From Zeus faber (lineage: Eukaryota; Chordata; Actinopteri; Zeiformes; Zeidae): a DNA stretch of 64,000 nt. The position numbers were made by a program, and so were the translations under genes. Below, piece after piece: positions 37,941 through 49,500 of this stretch. Under the pieces are notes generated by a model. The model was not told where the DNA came from and did not search any database. It worked only from the letters and a program-made list of their open reading frames with translations. Within the stretch, counting starts at the first letter, position 1. Every line of letters begins with the position of its first letter. The stretch lies in assembly GCA_960531495.1 (NCBI GenBank), contig OY482853.1, positions 22,638,173 to 22,702,172 of the forward strand, written 5' to 3'.

Positions 37941-38535
37941 AATGCACTGGGCTGCATAAAATATGTAATAACATGTTTATTATTACACATTGCGTATAAT
38001 TAACAATTTGTTATTGATGTGTCAAGGAAAAAAGCATGTTTATTCAATGAAAGGGTTTGGCAAATATTTGTGTGACAAAATGGCACGACTGTGAAACTGC
38101 GAGTTCCTGCACTGTGCCTACAGTATTCGGATGACTTTGATAGGAAGCAGATGTCAGATTGTTGACCGCTGCGAACCCTTCAAAAAGGGAATTCAAGGTT
38201 CAGCACCTACAACAGTCCCCATTCTAGTTCCGTGGCATGCAAAGAGATGGAGAGAGCTGGAGGGAAATACTCTTGATGTGCTGTGGTAGGCCTCTTGCTC
38301 TCGGGAGCTGTGTTGGGCATTAAATCTGCCAGGGGATGAGAAAGAGTGGCAGCCTCTCAGCTAGGGGGCCTTAAAACACATTTTAAATTTCACCAGGACG
38401 ACATGTCTCATCCGCCGCTCAGACTGTGCTGACAGGGGTGACAGTTAGCCAGCTTTTCAAGGTCTGACTTGAAGGCTGCTCAAAATCGGTTGAGCATAAA
38501 CAATTAGAAGCTGAATGGTCATGATTTTTTTGTTA
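37938..38535. other. Stretch without a recognisable gene
   Basis: Unique sequence between two transposons; no exon or repeat recognised. Confidence 0.4.
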
Positions 38536-38543
38536 GATGTTAT

Positions 38544-39458
38544 TATGGCTGAACGCTTAATCGACCTCAAACCGACATCGCAATGTAATAGAACGCAATT
38601 ATCAAATTGCAAAGGCTGCGATTAAAGAAAAAATTGGGTTTTTTTGTTTGTTTTTTGAACACAACCAAAACGGCTGTCCAGGGCCGGCTCTTCCTATAGG
38701 CGATATAGGCGGCTGCCTAGCGCGCCATCCTGGGGGGTGGGGTGTGTGGAGAAGGAGCAATCGGGGGTCAATTTCCCCGTGCGTAATGGGGACACTTTCT
38801 CTGTGACTCTCTTCCCCCCTCCCCAGAGTGATTGTTTTAACCGAACCTCCGCGCTGCCCCCCGGTGAGACCTGGTGCTCCGGCCCGGACCGCGGTGCACT
38901 GTGCGGTGCGTGTGCTGCTGGTAGAGACCGGAACACCCGTAGAGTCAGGACGGCCCCTCTTCCATAACACTGCGTCTGTTTGTTTTTGTTTAACGTTTTT
39001 TTTGTTGTTTTTTTTTTTTAATGAACATGAAGCTGTTCCTGAAACATTTTTATAAAGGAATAAATAAATTATGCTGAAAGACTGCACATTTTTTGAATGT
39101 AAATCGTCAGATTCGAGCAATGACAAGGCTTGAAGTTCAATCAATCAGTTAATATCCTACTGTGATTAAAGGTTTTTCTTTTTTCCAAATCAATTATTCT
39201 GTTATTCATATCAATTCGTGCATCAATTCATCTCAGTTCATCATAACATGTGGGCCTGGCCAACAGGAAAGAGCAGTTTAGACGTTGTATCCAGTGTTGG
39301 TCATATGATAAAATGATTTATTGCTATTGTGTTGTATTTTAAACACTTCTGTGTTTAGTGAATAATACAGAAGATAAGAGATTTGCATTCCAAATTGCAC
39401 ATGCAATATTGGTCTAAAAAATTGCAATTTCATTATTTTCCCAAATCGTTCAGCCCTA
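38544..39458 (+). mobile_element. hAT-like non-autonomous element with an 8-bp target duplication
   Basis: The left end TATGGCTGAACGCTTAATCG and the right end, read on the minus strand TAGGGCTGAACGATTTGGG, are short terminal inverted repeats. Flanking octamers GATGTTAT (38536-38543) and GATATTAT (39459-39466) agree at seven of eight positions, the length typical of hAT insertion. No transposase is encoded. The interior contains a foreign GC-rich block (38680-38970). The last 240 bases match 5293-5536. Confidence 0.75.
38680..38970. repeat. GC-rich insertion inside the hAT-like element
   Basis: It begins CAGGGCCGGCTCTTCCTATA, GGCGATATAGGCGGCTGCC, a start typical of another teleost DNA repeat, and stays GC-rich to about 38970 while both sides are AT-rich. 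Frames of up to 180 codons crossing it are not proteins. Confidence 0.45.
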
Positions 39459-39466
39459 GATATTAT

Positions 39467-40007
39467 TATCACCAAAAGGAATACTTAAGGGTTTGGTTTA
39501 GAAAACAGAGGATATAAAGAAAATAGATTTGTAGTTAAAAAACGTGTAGTTATGAAAAGAATGTATTATCCAAATAATGTCCCGGGGGACTACAAAGGAG
39601 GCATTGAAGGCAGACCCACAATATCCTGAAAATACAAGACACAAAGCTGAGCGAAAAGTATTTATAACTTGGACCGCGGTGATGGCACAGGACTGAAAAA
39701 CGAATCTTTTGGAGATAACAAATGGCTTGTCAACTTGTCATCGCCGGCTCCAAGAAGAGGATCAGGAGGAAAATGTGCTGTGTGTTCATCCCTGGCCAAA
39801 TTTGACAGCGCTGTGCATAGATATTAACGTGCTTCTTTGGCTGAAAAATAATCTGTAGTTAGCCTCCCCTGTATGACACATTACCAATGCATTAAGCTAC
39901 CTGACCACGGATGATGATGATCGGGAGGGAGGTGGAAAGACAAACGGAGAGAGAGAAAGAGAGGGAGTATAGACTGTGTGTGTCTGTGTGTGTGTGTGTG
40001 TGCGTGC

Positions 40008-40047
<40 letters not shown>

Positions 40048-40824
40048 AGGGGGTTATGTCTTCGATAAAATACACATCTAAACCCAAGGACCCATGGCAC
40101 ATGGCACTGTATTGACTGCCATTACTAATTCAGCCAGGACATTGGCACATATAGATTCCGTATAAAGAATTTATGTTCTTGTGTGGTATCGAACAGCAAT
40201 CTTACAGGATACATCCCTCTATGTACTGTGATAATTGAAGTATTCCATTAACTTACATGGGACTTCTGTGCAGGAGAGGTCTCTGAACGCGGAGGTATTT
40301 GGCCGGAGAGGGCACGAGACCCCAGCCGTGTCCGGAGACGGCAGGACACAGTAGTAAGAAGGATGGATGAAACCGGCTGGAAACCGTTAACTGAGTGAAA
40401 AGATCATTAAAATGAAATAGAAAAATGGCTCCAACCATGACATCAATGCCCATTAACCCATCAGTGCCGAGAAGGGGCCCTAATGCAATCCACTACGAAT
40501 CTTACAGTTCTTTAAAACAAATTATAATCTTTGCCGTTAAGGTAACAGCCTGATAATGATTGCACTTGTTAAAGATGAGTTAATGACATTTTTGCTGCAT
40601 AATAATATACCGTACTATGTTTAGGAATTCAGATACTGAGATACTGTCTTCACCAAAAAGAGTCTCCATTCAGGTAGTTTGTTCATCGTCCCCCTTTCTG
40701 AACCATGTTGAAAGACCAGCCGCTGTCTTAGCTCGTCACCAGATTTTGGACTCTGGTTGTACAGATTCCTTCAAACCACTTTAATAAGCCCGCTCTGCAC
40801 CAGAAGTGCAACGTTTGACGGAGA
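39467..40824. other. Stretch without a recognisable gene
   Basis: Unique sequence with one (GT)n array (39974-40046). No exon supported. Confidence 0.4.
39974..40046. repeat. Interrupted (GT)n microsatellite
   Basis: GT units broken by TCTGTG and by GTGCGTGCGCGCACGT, which is itself nearly palindromic. Confidence 0.9.
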
Positions 40825-40871
40825 AGGCAGGGGGGTAAAAGGGCAGGGGGGTAAAAGGGCAGGGGGGTAGG
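40825..40871 (+). repeat. 16-bp G-rich minisatellite, three units
   Basis: Units AGGCAGGGGGGTAAAA, GGGCAGGGGGGTAAAA and GGGCAGGGGGGTAGG are directly adjacent. Each contains G6, giving three spaced G-tracts. Confidence 0.9.
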
Positions 40872-43870
40872 TGGAACATGAGCTTTACTTTGAACTTGAA
40901 GGACACAAAATGCTCTTTTGCTTCCAGCGTAGAAATTATTTCACAACGTAGTGTTTAAAACGCTGTTCATTCATTGCGGTAATTGCTATGTTTGTTAACA
41001 TAATGTATTGATAACAAATTTTACAGAGGGAAAATCTGTAAAGAGAAAAAATAATTTGAGCGGCAATGGTGGCAAGCGGGGGTTGAAAAAGTAGGCATAT
41101 CCTATATTTAAGAATAAATATATCTTTAGAAAATCACCACTGTGATAATAGTTAAAAATCCTTCATTAGACAGTCCACCCAAGTAACAGTATTCTACCAA
41201 CTCAATTATTAAAATTAGAGTTAAAAGACGGATGAATATCAACAGCTATAATAAATAAACCACAGATAATGAGTATCATCACATTCAACGGTGCCTACAT
41301 AAGTGTGAACTGAAGGCCCCGGCTCTGCGGCTCCATTTTGAACAACAATCTCCCTGTAACTCAGGCCCGACGTCGGCTCCTGCGTTAAGCAGTCGGGGTT
41401 CCCGTCCTGTATGGAAACCTCATCTCCAGATGGACTGCGGATGAGTTACCGCTGAGTGGAGGGGTCCTTAAAATGAGTGAGAGCCGTGGATGTAGAGAGA
41501 CATCTCCGCAACCGGCCATTTGGACCGGGACGGCTAAAGGGTGAGGCGAGAGGTCCCGTCCATTTGGAAGACTGACAGCACAATCAGAGACGTGTTAATC
41601 ACGTCTGCTTGTCTCCTTAATCAAAGGAAGCGCCGTTGCTAACTGTAATGCCTCCGTCAACCAACGCTCAAATGTGTTTATATTAATTATCTGGACACCC
41701 TCCAATGGAAAATCTTAAAGTCCCTCTATAAGGAACCTCTAAGTGTCCCCAAAGTCACCATGTGACTCGCTTGCTCGTCCGGCTGTGATGTTTGTGTTTC
41801 GAGACCGTTCTGAGGCGCCGCTTTATTTAAGAAGTAAGTTCGTATATTTTGCCATTGTGCGTGGAATTTAATTCATATTTCACCCAGGAGAATTTGCATT
41901 AATCATCTCCACATTATAATGAGCGTAAAACAAAGCCACACCAAGGCGGCGACACCGGAGTCTCCTAAATGAGACGAATGGATGCGCTTAGATCCTAAAA
42001 ACAAAAAAAACAAAAAAACAAACAAAAAAAAAAAGAGTTCCTCGGCAGAACAATACATTTTAGAAACAGATCAGGCGTCTTTTTGTCTAAAGATTAACTA
42101 ATCTAAGATTGTACTAATCTACTTATTTGGCGGTGGTGCAGGAAAGCACCGCGACCGCACTTCTAAGAGTCTTCCAGTTAGTTCGCTCCAAAAAGAAAAA
42201 TTAAAAGTGAAAGAAAAATGTTCCACAAATGTCACCAATTAAATACGAACGCTAAACTAAGATGAAACACTTAATAATAGCGTGAGCACTCCATCAACAC
42301 ATAACAGGATGTTCAAAGTCACATTTGGGAGTTAAAGTTGACAACATGCCTCATCAAACATTTGCATCTTAACTTTTGTGACTCGGAACACGCGTCGCTT
42401 GTTTCAAGAGCTGTAAAGCTGAGGCTCTGGACCCCGCAGTGAACCATCTCACCTTGGGCGGCGACAGGGTACTTGGACAAACACAAGGTTGTGTAGGGAT
42501 GCGGACGGCGGGGTGGCGCTGATCTTTCTCACTGCAGAGCTCGGCGACAGTGAGCTCAGTGACAATCTGGATCGCTCGGCAGGCTTTGGCCCGTCTGGTG
42601 GAATACGCCACGCCGACAGGAGAAATGGACCAGATTACGACGTTTGCGTCAAACAGTGAGAAAATCGGGTTTCAAAGAGGACACGAGCAAAACGGCACAC
42701 GCCCTCAAACGCTAGTTGCACTTCCACTCTCAGCTTAAAGAGACTGTATTATGTCACGTTGCTATAATGCACAATTTTTCCAACAGACAACGTAGATTTC
42801 CATATGGCAGGACTGAAATACCCATTGAATCGTCCTGCCTTTGAATTTGGACATCACATGGCATCTCCTCGTTGCTGGGCTACAGCGATAGTGTTTTGGT
42901 GGCCGTAGACTTCAGGCATTTCTAAAACCCCAGTGTAATTTGTTGTTTATTTTCTAATGACTTCCTGTTGAAGTGCGGATGGCGCCCGTTTCTGTCTAAT
43001 CGCCGCCGCGCAGCTGTTGTGTAAGGATGAATTCACAGCGAGTGAACAAAAAAACACGACTGAGTGAAAAGGAGATGTGCGCTTAAAACGGCGAGCTCCA
43101 TTGTCGGAAACAGTTTAAATCATTTTTCATTCAGGCACCATGATATGCACAAAAAATCTGAAGTGGCTCGCTTCGCTTCAAGAGGGGGGAAAATATAAAT
43201 GTCTTATAAAACGTCTGTCAGTCAGAGCCCCGTCTCATACAGGTATGTGGCTGGAGTAAACACTGGCGAATCAATAGCTCCTTACTGTCAACAGATCAGT
43301 GCCCCACAGCAGAGAAGATGTGGCCTGAATGATGTGCTCTCCATTTACTACATGTCCTGTCGCAGGAAGGTTTCGTGCAGCAATAATACAGCCTCAAATA
43401 AGTCTACCCAATCTATATTCAATAAACAATAAAGTGGAGTTTGTTCCATTATGAATATTCTGCTTCATCAAGATATTTACTTATCATTAAATAAATAATA
43501 AAGGATTATTATTTACTATTAAACATCTTAGTTACTGAATCACTCTTCAGGGATGTGTTGAAAGTTTGAATAGGAGTCAAAATATTTCCGCCTTGGACTA
43601 AGAAATCAAATGAAGATATAAAGCTTCCTAGGCTCCCTTTCGTCGAGGAGCAGGACTTGTCTTCTGAAAACCAATGGCATTGCGGTTTTGCGACAGTCCG
43701 AGAGACAAAGCCCAATCGTGATGACATTTTGAGGGGTTCCCCACCCCCCCACACACATCTCTCCTTGCCAAGGTGCATGCGGTTTAGCGATGCAAATTTA
43801 AAAGGAACTTTCTTCCTCGTTTGTGTTAACCTTAACAAACAAACACCAATCAATAGAGAACATAAAAGCT
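40872..43870. other. Long stretch without a recognisable gene
   Basis: Mostly unique, with an A-rich tract near 42000-42034. Segments around 41640-41960 and 42960-43160 are even in composition and repeat-free. No exon with a domain was found. Confidence 0.4.
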
Positions 43871-43875
43871 AATGA

Positions 43876-44050
43876 CGTCACCAGGGGGCGGCGGCGCCGT
43901 GGCGCGTGGGGACGTGGGCCACGTCACGAGGACGGGCACCTCCCAGATTTTTTGACTCGCCACTGGGGGAGTGAGGAGCGTTTCTCCCCATCTCATTTCA
44001 AAATGGAGGATTGCGTCAAAAGCGTCTGCTAAATGTAAATGTAATGTAGG
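43876..44050 (+). repeat. SINE- or LINE-type 3' tail
   Basis: GCGTCAAAAGCGTCTGCTAA followed by ATGTAAATGTAATGTA (44013-44048) is the typical end of teleost short interspersed elements (AAAAGCGTCTGCTAAATG plus ATGTAA units). The GC-rich sequence upstream to about 43876 may be its body, but I cannot confirm a tRNA-like head. Confidence 0.55.
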
Positions 44051-44199
44051 ATTGCATTAAGTTCAAGGCAGGACTGGCTGAGCTGGCTTGCTCATACACG
44101 TCACGTAGGAGATCAAGTCCGGCGCAGATATGGACAACGAGACGCTAATACAATTACAAAACATTACTAAAATTCTTCAATGTAATAACAGAGACGAAA
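44051..44199. other. Short non-coding gap
   Basis: No feature recognised between the SINE-type tail and the next repeat. Confidence 0.4.
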
Positions 44200-44690
44200 T
44201 GATTTAACCAATCACCATAGCAACACATGGCTTGTTTGGTTTTGCCGTCGTACCTCTCCCTCGCTCCGGGTCTTTCTCCCCCCACCCCCGCGCCGCGCAG
44301 GAAGTGCCGTTCCCGTCGACCGTGTTCCATCCGAACGCAGCGTTAGTTTGTTGAGCAACAATAAACACAAGAGTTTCCTCCTCGGCATCAAGAAGCTTCC
44401 GTTTTCGATGCGCAGCCATGTTTGCTGTTTGTCGTTCCACTGGATGCCTCCGTCTACTTCTACAACTACTTCCTGCTCCACTGGGCGTTTATGTTCTCCG
44501 TTGAGCCCTGTCGCTGCAGTGAGTACTTCTACTTCCTGGCTGAGTATTTTCTGGAAGCGCCCTGCGCCACAAACACTCCCGTTGATACGATTACAACAAG
44601 ACCACAGGTTGTTCAGGTCTTATCGATAAGGCAAAATCGTAATCGATTAAATTCTTATGAGCGATAGTCGAATTGTTAACATCCCTAATG
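44200..44690. repeat. Possible DNA-transposon remnant
   Basis: It ends with TCGTAATCGATTAAATTC, GAATTGTTAACATCCCTAAT, a right-end style I associate with teleost hAT-type repeats. On the minus strand a short frame starts MAAHRKRKLLDAEEETLVF, possibly the start of a transposon-encoded protein, but it is only 78 codons and I recognise no domain. No left end or target duplication found. Confidence 0.3.
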
Positions 44691-45660
44691 CGCTCGTTTC
44701 TTTCTGAACAACATCTGCAGACTGCAACTCGTAACGGGTTAGAACAGTTCCGAAGCTCCCCTCAATCCTGCCGGAGATACGAGTGGTGTCTGGCGTTAAC
44801 AAAGTTAATCAAATTATTTTAATGCTACACCTTAACGCAGGAACAAATTTGCGTCACTCTCAGACGCTTCATCGATACGGACCCAGACATCAAGGTTTTT
44901 AGAACAACTTCTCAGACGGACACAACCGTTATTAGATGGTTCTTGTGCATTTTGTTTTATATTTCCGCTCCTGGAATTCATGAAAATGCTCTTCTGAAAT
45001 TCTTAATGCCTCTTCATACTGCGGTGAAACAGGCTAAGAATTTCGATAATGCATCTGCCGTAGCTTAAGGAGAGTGAAAGCCATAGACTGTGTTGACGAA
45101 CACCCTAGACTTGCCTGACACACGTCATTATGCATGTGTCAAAATGTTTACAGCACCACAAATGTGCATGTCGGTGCACTGCGTACATGTACGTTACACA
45201 GCGTACAGTACGTTTGAATGGCAGAGACAATGGCAGTTGTGTCTCTTGAAATGTGTAAGTGATTAATTACAATATGTTGGCATCATTCATTATTTCCATG
45301 CTGCTTGAACTCCACTATGAACAGCATTTTTATAAATTGCATAATTATTTATTGTTTATTCACATGCCACTGCTGCACAACAGTAATAAATCAAAGTTGA
45401 AGTAAGCAAGGGAAACAAATTATAACACAGGGTCACATAAAAAATACAAACGGAATTGAGTCTTTGTCGACATTATACTTTCAAATGGTGATTAAAAATA
45501 AACAAAATGCAAATGAAATGTGTAAGACACAATTGAAATAGAGCTGCATTTCCAACCCGCAACAAAAATTAGAATGGTCAAGCTTAAGAGAAGAATAAGT
45601 TCATCTTTTAAAGTAGGGATGGAGTGATGCCAGTGTTCCATAACAGGTACAGTATACTGT
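44691..45660. other. Stretch without a recognisable gene
   Basis: Unique sequence. TACATGTACGTTACACAGCG words near 45185-45205 are mildly repetitive. No exon. Confidence 0.4.
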
Positions 45661-46040
45661 TATTAGGTTTGGGCAGAAATCACAAGTCATTGAATTGAAG
45701 TATCAGTGAAATCGGAGTCTCTTGTCACACGTGTGAGTCAGGTCAAGAGTCTTGTCGGTGATCTGCTCTATTAGGAAAGTAAGGCACCGCTCCCTCATTA
45801 AATTTGATGTCGTTGGCCCCGACTTTCTCATTGCAGTTTCACATTCTTTACAATCTTTCCCAAAGCCAAAGCTAAAGAGTGCAGGTCATTGTATGTGTAC
45901 AATTCAACGTCACTTTGTTAAACTAATGTTTAACTAAAAAGACTAATTGTTCATGAGTCAATTTTGTCGACTTGAGTCTTAAGTTCCTTCATATCAGACT
46001 TCTGACTTGAACTGCCAACTCGAGTGCCTATCTCTCGGTT
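45661..46040. repeat. Interspersed repeat with GAGTC/ACTTG words
   Basis: Both ends are rich in CACAAGTCATTG, GAGTCTCTTGTCAC, GACTTGAGTCTTAAG and ACTCGAGTGCCTATCTCT, the style of a teleost repeat built from ACTTGAGTC units. The interior (45760-45900) is unrelated. Boundaries approximate. Confidence 0.4.
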
Positions 46041-46394
46041 TGGAGTTGTTGGGACGTAATGATTGACATACAATTAATCAAAATTAGACATCTCACATGA
46101 TTCTTCGTATCAGAAGACAGAAAATGAAATGAGATGTCTGACATGTATACGGTACCTGATAGGGACCACCAACCGCATATTAAATGCAGAGCACAAGCCC
46201 ATTTACTCACATTGAGCCGTTTCGAACCCAAAACCATGGTGGCCTGGTCACAACCATCTTGCTCGCAATCGTGCAGTCCACGCAAATTGGAAGAGGGAGA
46301 GAGATACTAACATGAAGAGAACTTGGTAAAATGACATGAACAACTTGAAGGAAAACCGTATTGAATGTGTATTATTGAATTTCTTGTTTGGTGT

Positions 46395-46765
46395 GGGCGG
46401 GGCTAAAAAATTGTATGGTAGCTTCAATTTTCGAAAAGCAGGTAGGATTCTTTACCTCGATAGCAATATCGACTATTTTATGACATTTTGTGGATGACTA
46501 TCCCTGCCTTGAGAAATGTTTAGATAAAATAAATATTTTCGAAGAAATTATGAGCAATTTGGATATTATGAACAAGCAGGTAGAGGCAATGATTAGAACA
46601 GTAGAACAGCATTACTTAACTGTAAATAAGTCCACGAAGAGACAACATTACACTAAATCACTATATCAACTGTATCACGATATTCTGATAACCAAATCCC
46701 AGACGATATCTAGTCTCATATCATGACATCGATATTAAATTGATATATCGCCATATCCCTCAGCC
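46395..46765. repeat. Possible hAT-type remnant with ATCGATAT words
   Basis: The left part contains CGATAGCAATATCGACTATT and the right part ATGACATCGATATTAAATTG, ATATATCGCCATATCCCTCA, a terminus style seen in teleost DNA repeats. A 78-codon K/Q-rich frame inside has coiled-coil-like spacing but no named domain. Confidence 0.35.
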
Positions 46766-46889
46766 GGAATAAGGCTAGAAAAGATTCGTAAGAATAGAAC
46801 AAAATTGTGGGAATAAGAAGATGGTGCTCGAGAGAGACTCTGGGAAGCAAACAGCTTCCGTTAAATTCCAGTGCAGCAGCACTGGAGAG

Positions 46890-47330
46890 AGACAAGCACC
46901 CTCAGAGAGCTGAAGTGAGAAGAGCCAGAGTGGCTCGGGCCGAGGAGACAAAGGAGCCCCGGCCACGCGGCTAAGTGATTAACCCGCTGCTGGTCGGACT
47001 GGGCGAGAGGCGGACAGTGGAGGGGAGATAGAGGAGAGGACCGGCGACAGGAGGAAAGCGGAGGAGAGGGACGGAGGAACTGCCACCGACGCTTTGGACG
47101 GCGGAGAGAGACGCGGGCTGACAGGTGAACCCGGGAGGATTGACCGGCTCCGCATCCAGCTGTCAGCGAGGGCTCATCTGGCACCGGCAGAGCCTTCGTG
47201 TCAAGCAGCAGAGGGGACGGGAGGGGGCCGTGCATATGTCCGCCTGCATACAGCTGTGCCCCGGACCCCGCCCGAGCTGCTTGAATGTGCGACACGTTCC
47301 GGCGACGCGGGGCGCGTGAACATGAGAGTG
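46890..47330. other. CpG-rich segment, possible promoter or first exon
   Basis: GC-rich and CpG-rich (CGCGGCTAAG, GACGCTTTGGACGGCGG, TTCCGGCGACGCGGGGCGCG) between AT-rich flanks. A donor-like GCTGACAG|GTGAAC occurs at 47119-47126 on the plus strand, but no open frame with a domain accompanies it. It may be an untranslated first exon. Confidence 0.3.
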
Positions 47331-47940
47331 ATTATTATCCTACACATGTTTATGGCGAAGCGGTTTTCTTTGCCTGTTACTGGATTTAAAGGGCGTAAGG
47401 TATGAGTATACTTGGTATCCACAATCAAAGCGAGTAACAACGGTGATGTGGTTCATATATGACAAATGTGTAAATATACGCTTATCATTCATTATTTTGA
47501 TTATGGGTTGATAACACAAGGGCAAGAAGGCATAAAATACATCATATGGTAGCAAAGAAGAATAAAAGCATAGAAATAAAAAGCTAAAAACATAAAAAAA
47601 TGCAATGACGCCAAGATGACTGTCTATAATGTTTTTGCGCAGTGTTTCAGCAGAAATGCATCTTTTTTTATAAAAATTTCACGCAAACTGTACATCCACA
47701 TACATCCTCTGTGTGCACAAGTGAATGAGCTTTGTCTGTGCGTCGCTCTCTGGCGTCTGTGTCCGCCCCCCCCACCCGTCAACGCCACTGGTCCGTGAAG
47801 ACTTCTGCTATTTGGTGAAGTTGTACCGCCTAAAATACTCAACATTAACCCACAATTTTTGCAAATCGTAGCCTCAACAGTTGGTTTAATATACATTCGT
47901 TTCCGATTTCGCTTGAATTTCCTTTTTCAAGTATTTGTTC
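47331..47940. other. Stretch without a recognisable gene
   Basis: AT-rich unique sequence; nothing recognised. Confidence 0.4.
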
Positions 47941-48045
47941 GTGTTCATTGCTCCCGAGCGTGTGTTTGTAACACATGGAGTTGTGAAGCCCTTTGAGACG
48001 GTCTTACGATTAAGGGCTTTAAAAATAAACTTGGACTGGACTGGT
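47941..48045 (+). mobile_element. 3' tail of a LINE/SINE-type retroelement
   Basis: GTGAAGCCCTTTGAGACGGT, CTTACGATTAAGGGCTTTAA, AAATAAACTTGGACTGGACTGG follows the order of a common teleost retroelement terminus (GTGAAGCCCTTTGAGAC...ATTAAGGGC.ATATAAATAAACTTGACTTGAC). The TGGAC tail units differ from those of the 10620-14141 LINE, so it is another family. Confidence 0.6.
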
Positions 48046-49422
48046 GGAGGAAAAAATTAATGTCGGCCTGTTTGTCAACCGTTTGAGTCCAGCACATGTT
48101 TGAGCAAAACTTTTGAAATGACGGAGGGAGCGGTTTTGTACATGAGGCTGCTCAGCGCCGTGCTCGGCAACTCTTGGCTGAGGCTGCACAAGCACCAACA
48201 ATTGTAACGTGTAGGATACTTGCCTATAGATCATGAGGTATCGTTGAAGTATGTGTAGGAAGATATAAAGCCAGATGAATACTTAGGGGCATTCATAGGC
48301 AGATTCCTCTCCTCTATATCTCGGCTGGTTGAATGCTTGTCATCAGGAGCAACGGCAAAATAACGACCTTGCTTTGGCTTTAAGTTGTGCACTAAATAAG
48401 TGCACTATTGTTATAGTTAATATGTATGCAGAAACATGTAGGTACGACCCTACTTTTAGATGGAGTTGAGCAATGATCATCTTTCAGCGCTATTGTATCA
48501 GGAAACATTGTGATACAAAAGTCTGCAGTCTACAGTAAATGTCAAAGAATTCTGACAATATAAAGGTCTGAGATATGAGTAAATGAAAGAAAATATATAT
48601 TTTTTTAGATTTTGCCATTTAGTTCAATTGCAAGAGGGAATGTATTTATATGTATACCACGTACAATTAATAAAAAAAATACTGCGAAAAGGAATTCTTC
48701 CGTATTGGCGAGCGCTACATCAGAACATCTCCTGAATACTAGGCCCGACACCATACGGATGTTCTGATGAAGCATTAAAATGCAGCCTTGAGCTAGTTTA
48801 CTGCCCTCTGGTGGGGGGGAAGAGATAAAAAGTAACAGGAATAAACATTGCAAATTTACAACTGCAAGGAAGAATGCCCAATGACCATGGATGACAGCAG
48901 GGAACATGGGCCAGAAATGTAATTTAGTGGTAATAAAATAGAAAATTGATTTTTTTTTTGTCCCACAAGAATAAAAATACCGCCACAGAAGAGTAGTTTG
49001 TCTGTCTTATTATTGATTCTACAGCTATTGATCTGTTGCTAAGCCTTGTAAGTTTGTTTATGATTGATCTATATAGAGGGAGCTGAACAATTTTCTTTCG
49101 AAGAGCAAAGAAGGTTGATAGCATGGAAACATGCTACTTTAAACCTTATTAGGGCAGGCAAGTATTCATGCTCTTTTAAACACAGAATTCAGAAAAGCCA
49201 AAATATATCACCTGACATCCCACAATCTACCGCTGAGTGCATCAATGTTGTTTTAAATAATTGTAGGTTCTGGAATTCTGTCAGTACTTTGTCTTGAAAT
49301 ACGGTGCAGAGACCGCCATTGGCTCTCCCTTGCTGCTGCCTCAAAGGATCTGTGCCAATAATGCAGAGGTGTCATGAAAGATCTTTGTGTCTCTAATAAC
49401 ACGCCTGTCACCAGTGAAGAGC

Positions 49423-49424
<2 letters not shown>
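48046..49424. other. Stretch without a recognisable gene
   Basis: Unique AT-rich sequence; no exon supported. Confidence 0.4.

Positions 49425-49499
<75 letters not shown>
49425..49499. repeat. (GT)n microsatellite, about 37 units
   Basis: Uninterrupted dinucleotide array. Confidence 0.97.

Positions 49500-49500
<1 letters not shown>

Noticed and set aside
38602-39144. A 180-codon minus-strand frame
   Set aside because: It crosses the boundary of a GC-rich insertion inside a hAT-like element, and both parts are non-coding repeats.
44204-44481. Minus-strand frames starting MAAHRKRKLLDAEEETL
   Set aside because: The start looks protein-like, but the frame soon becomes Arg/Gly-rich with no domain and lies in a probable transposon remnant.
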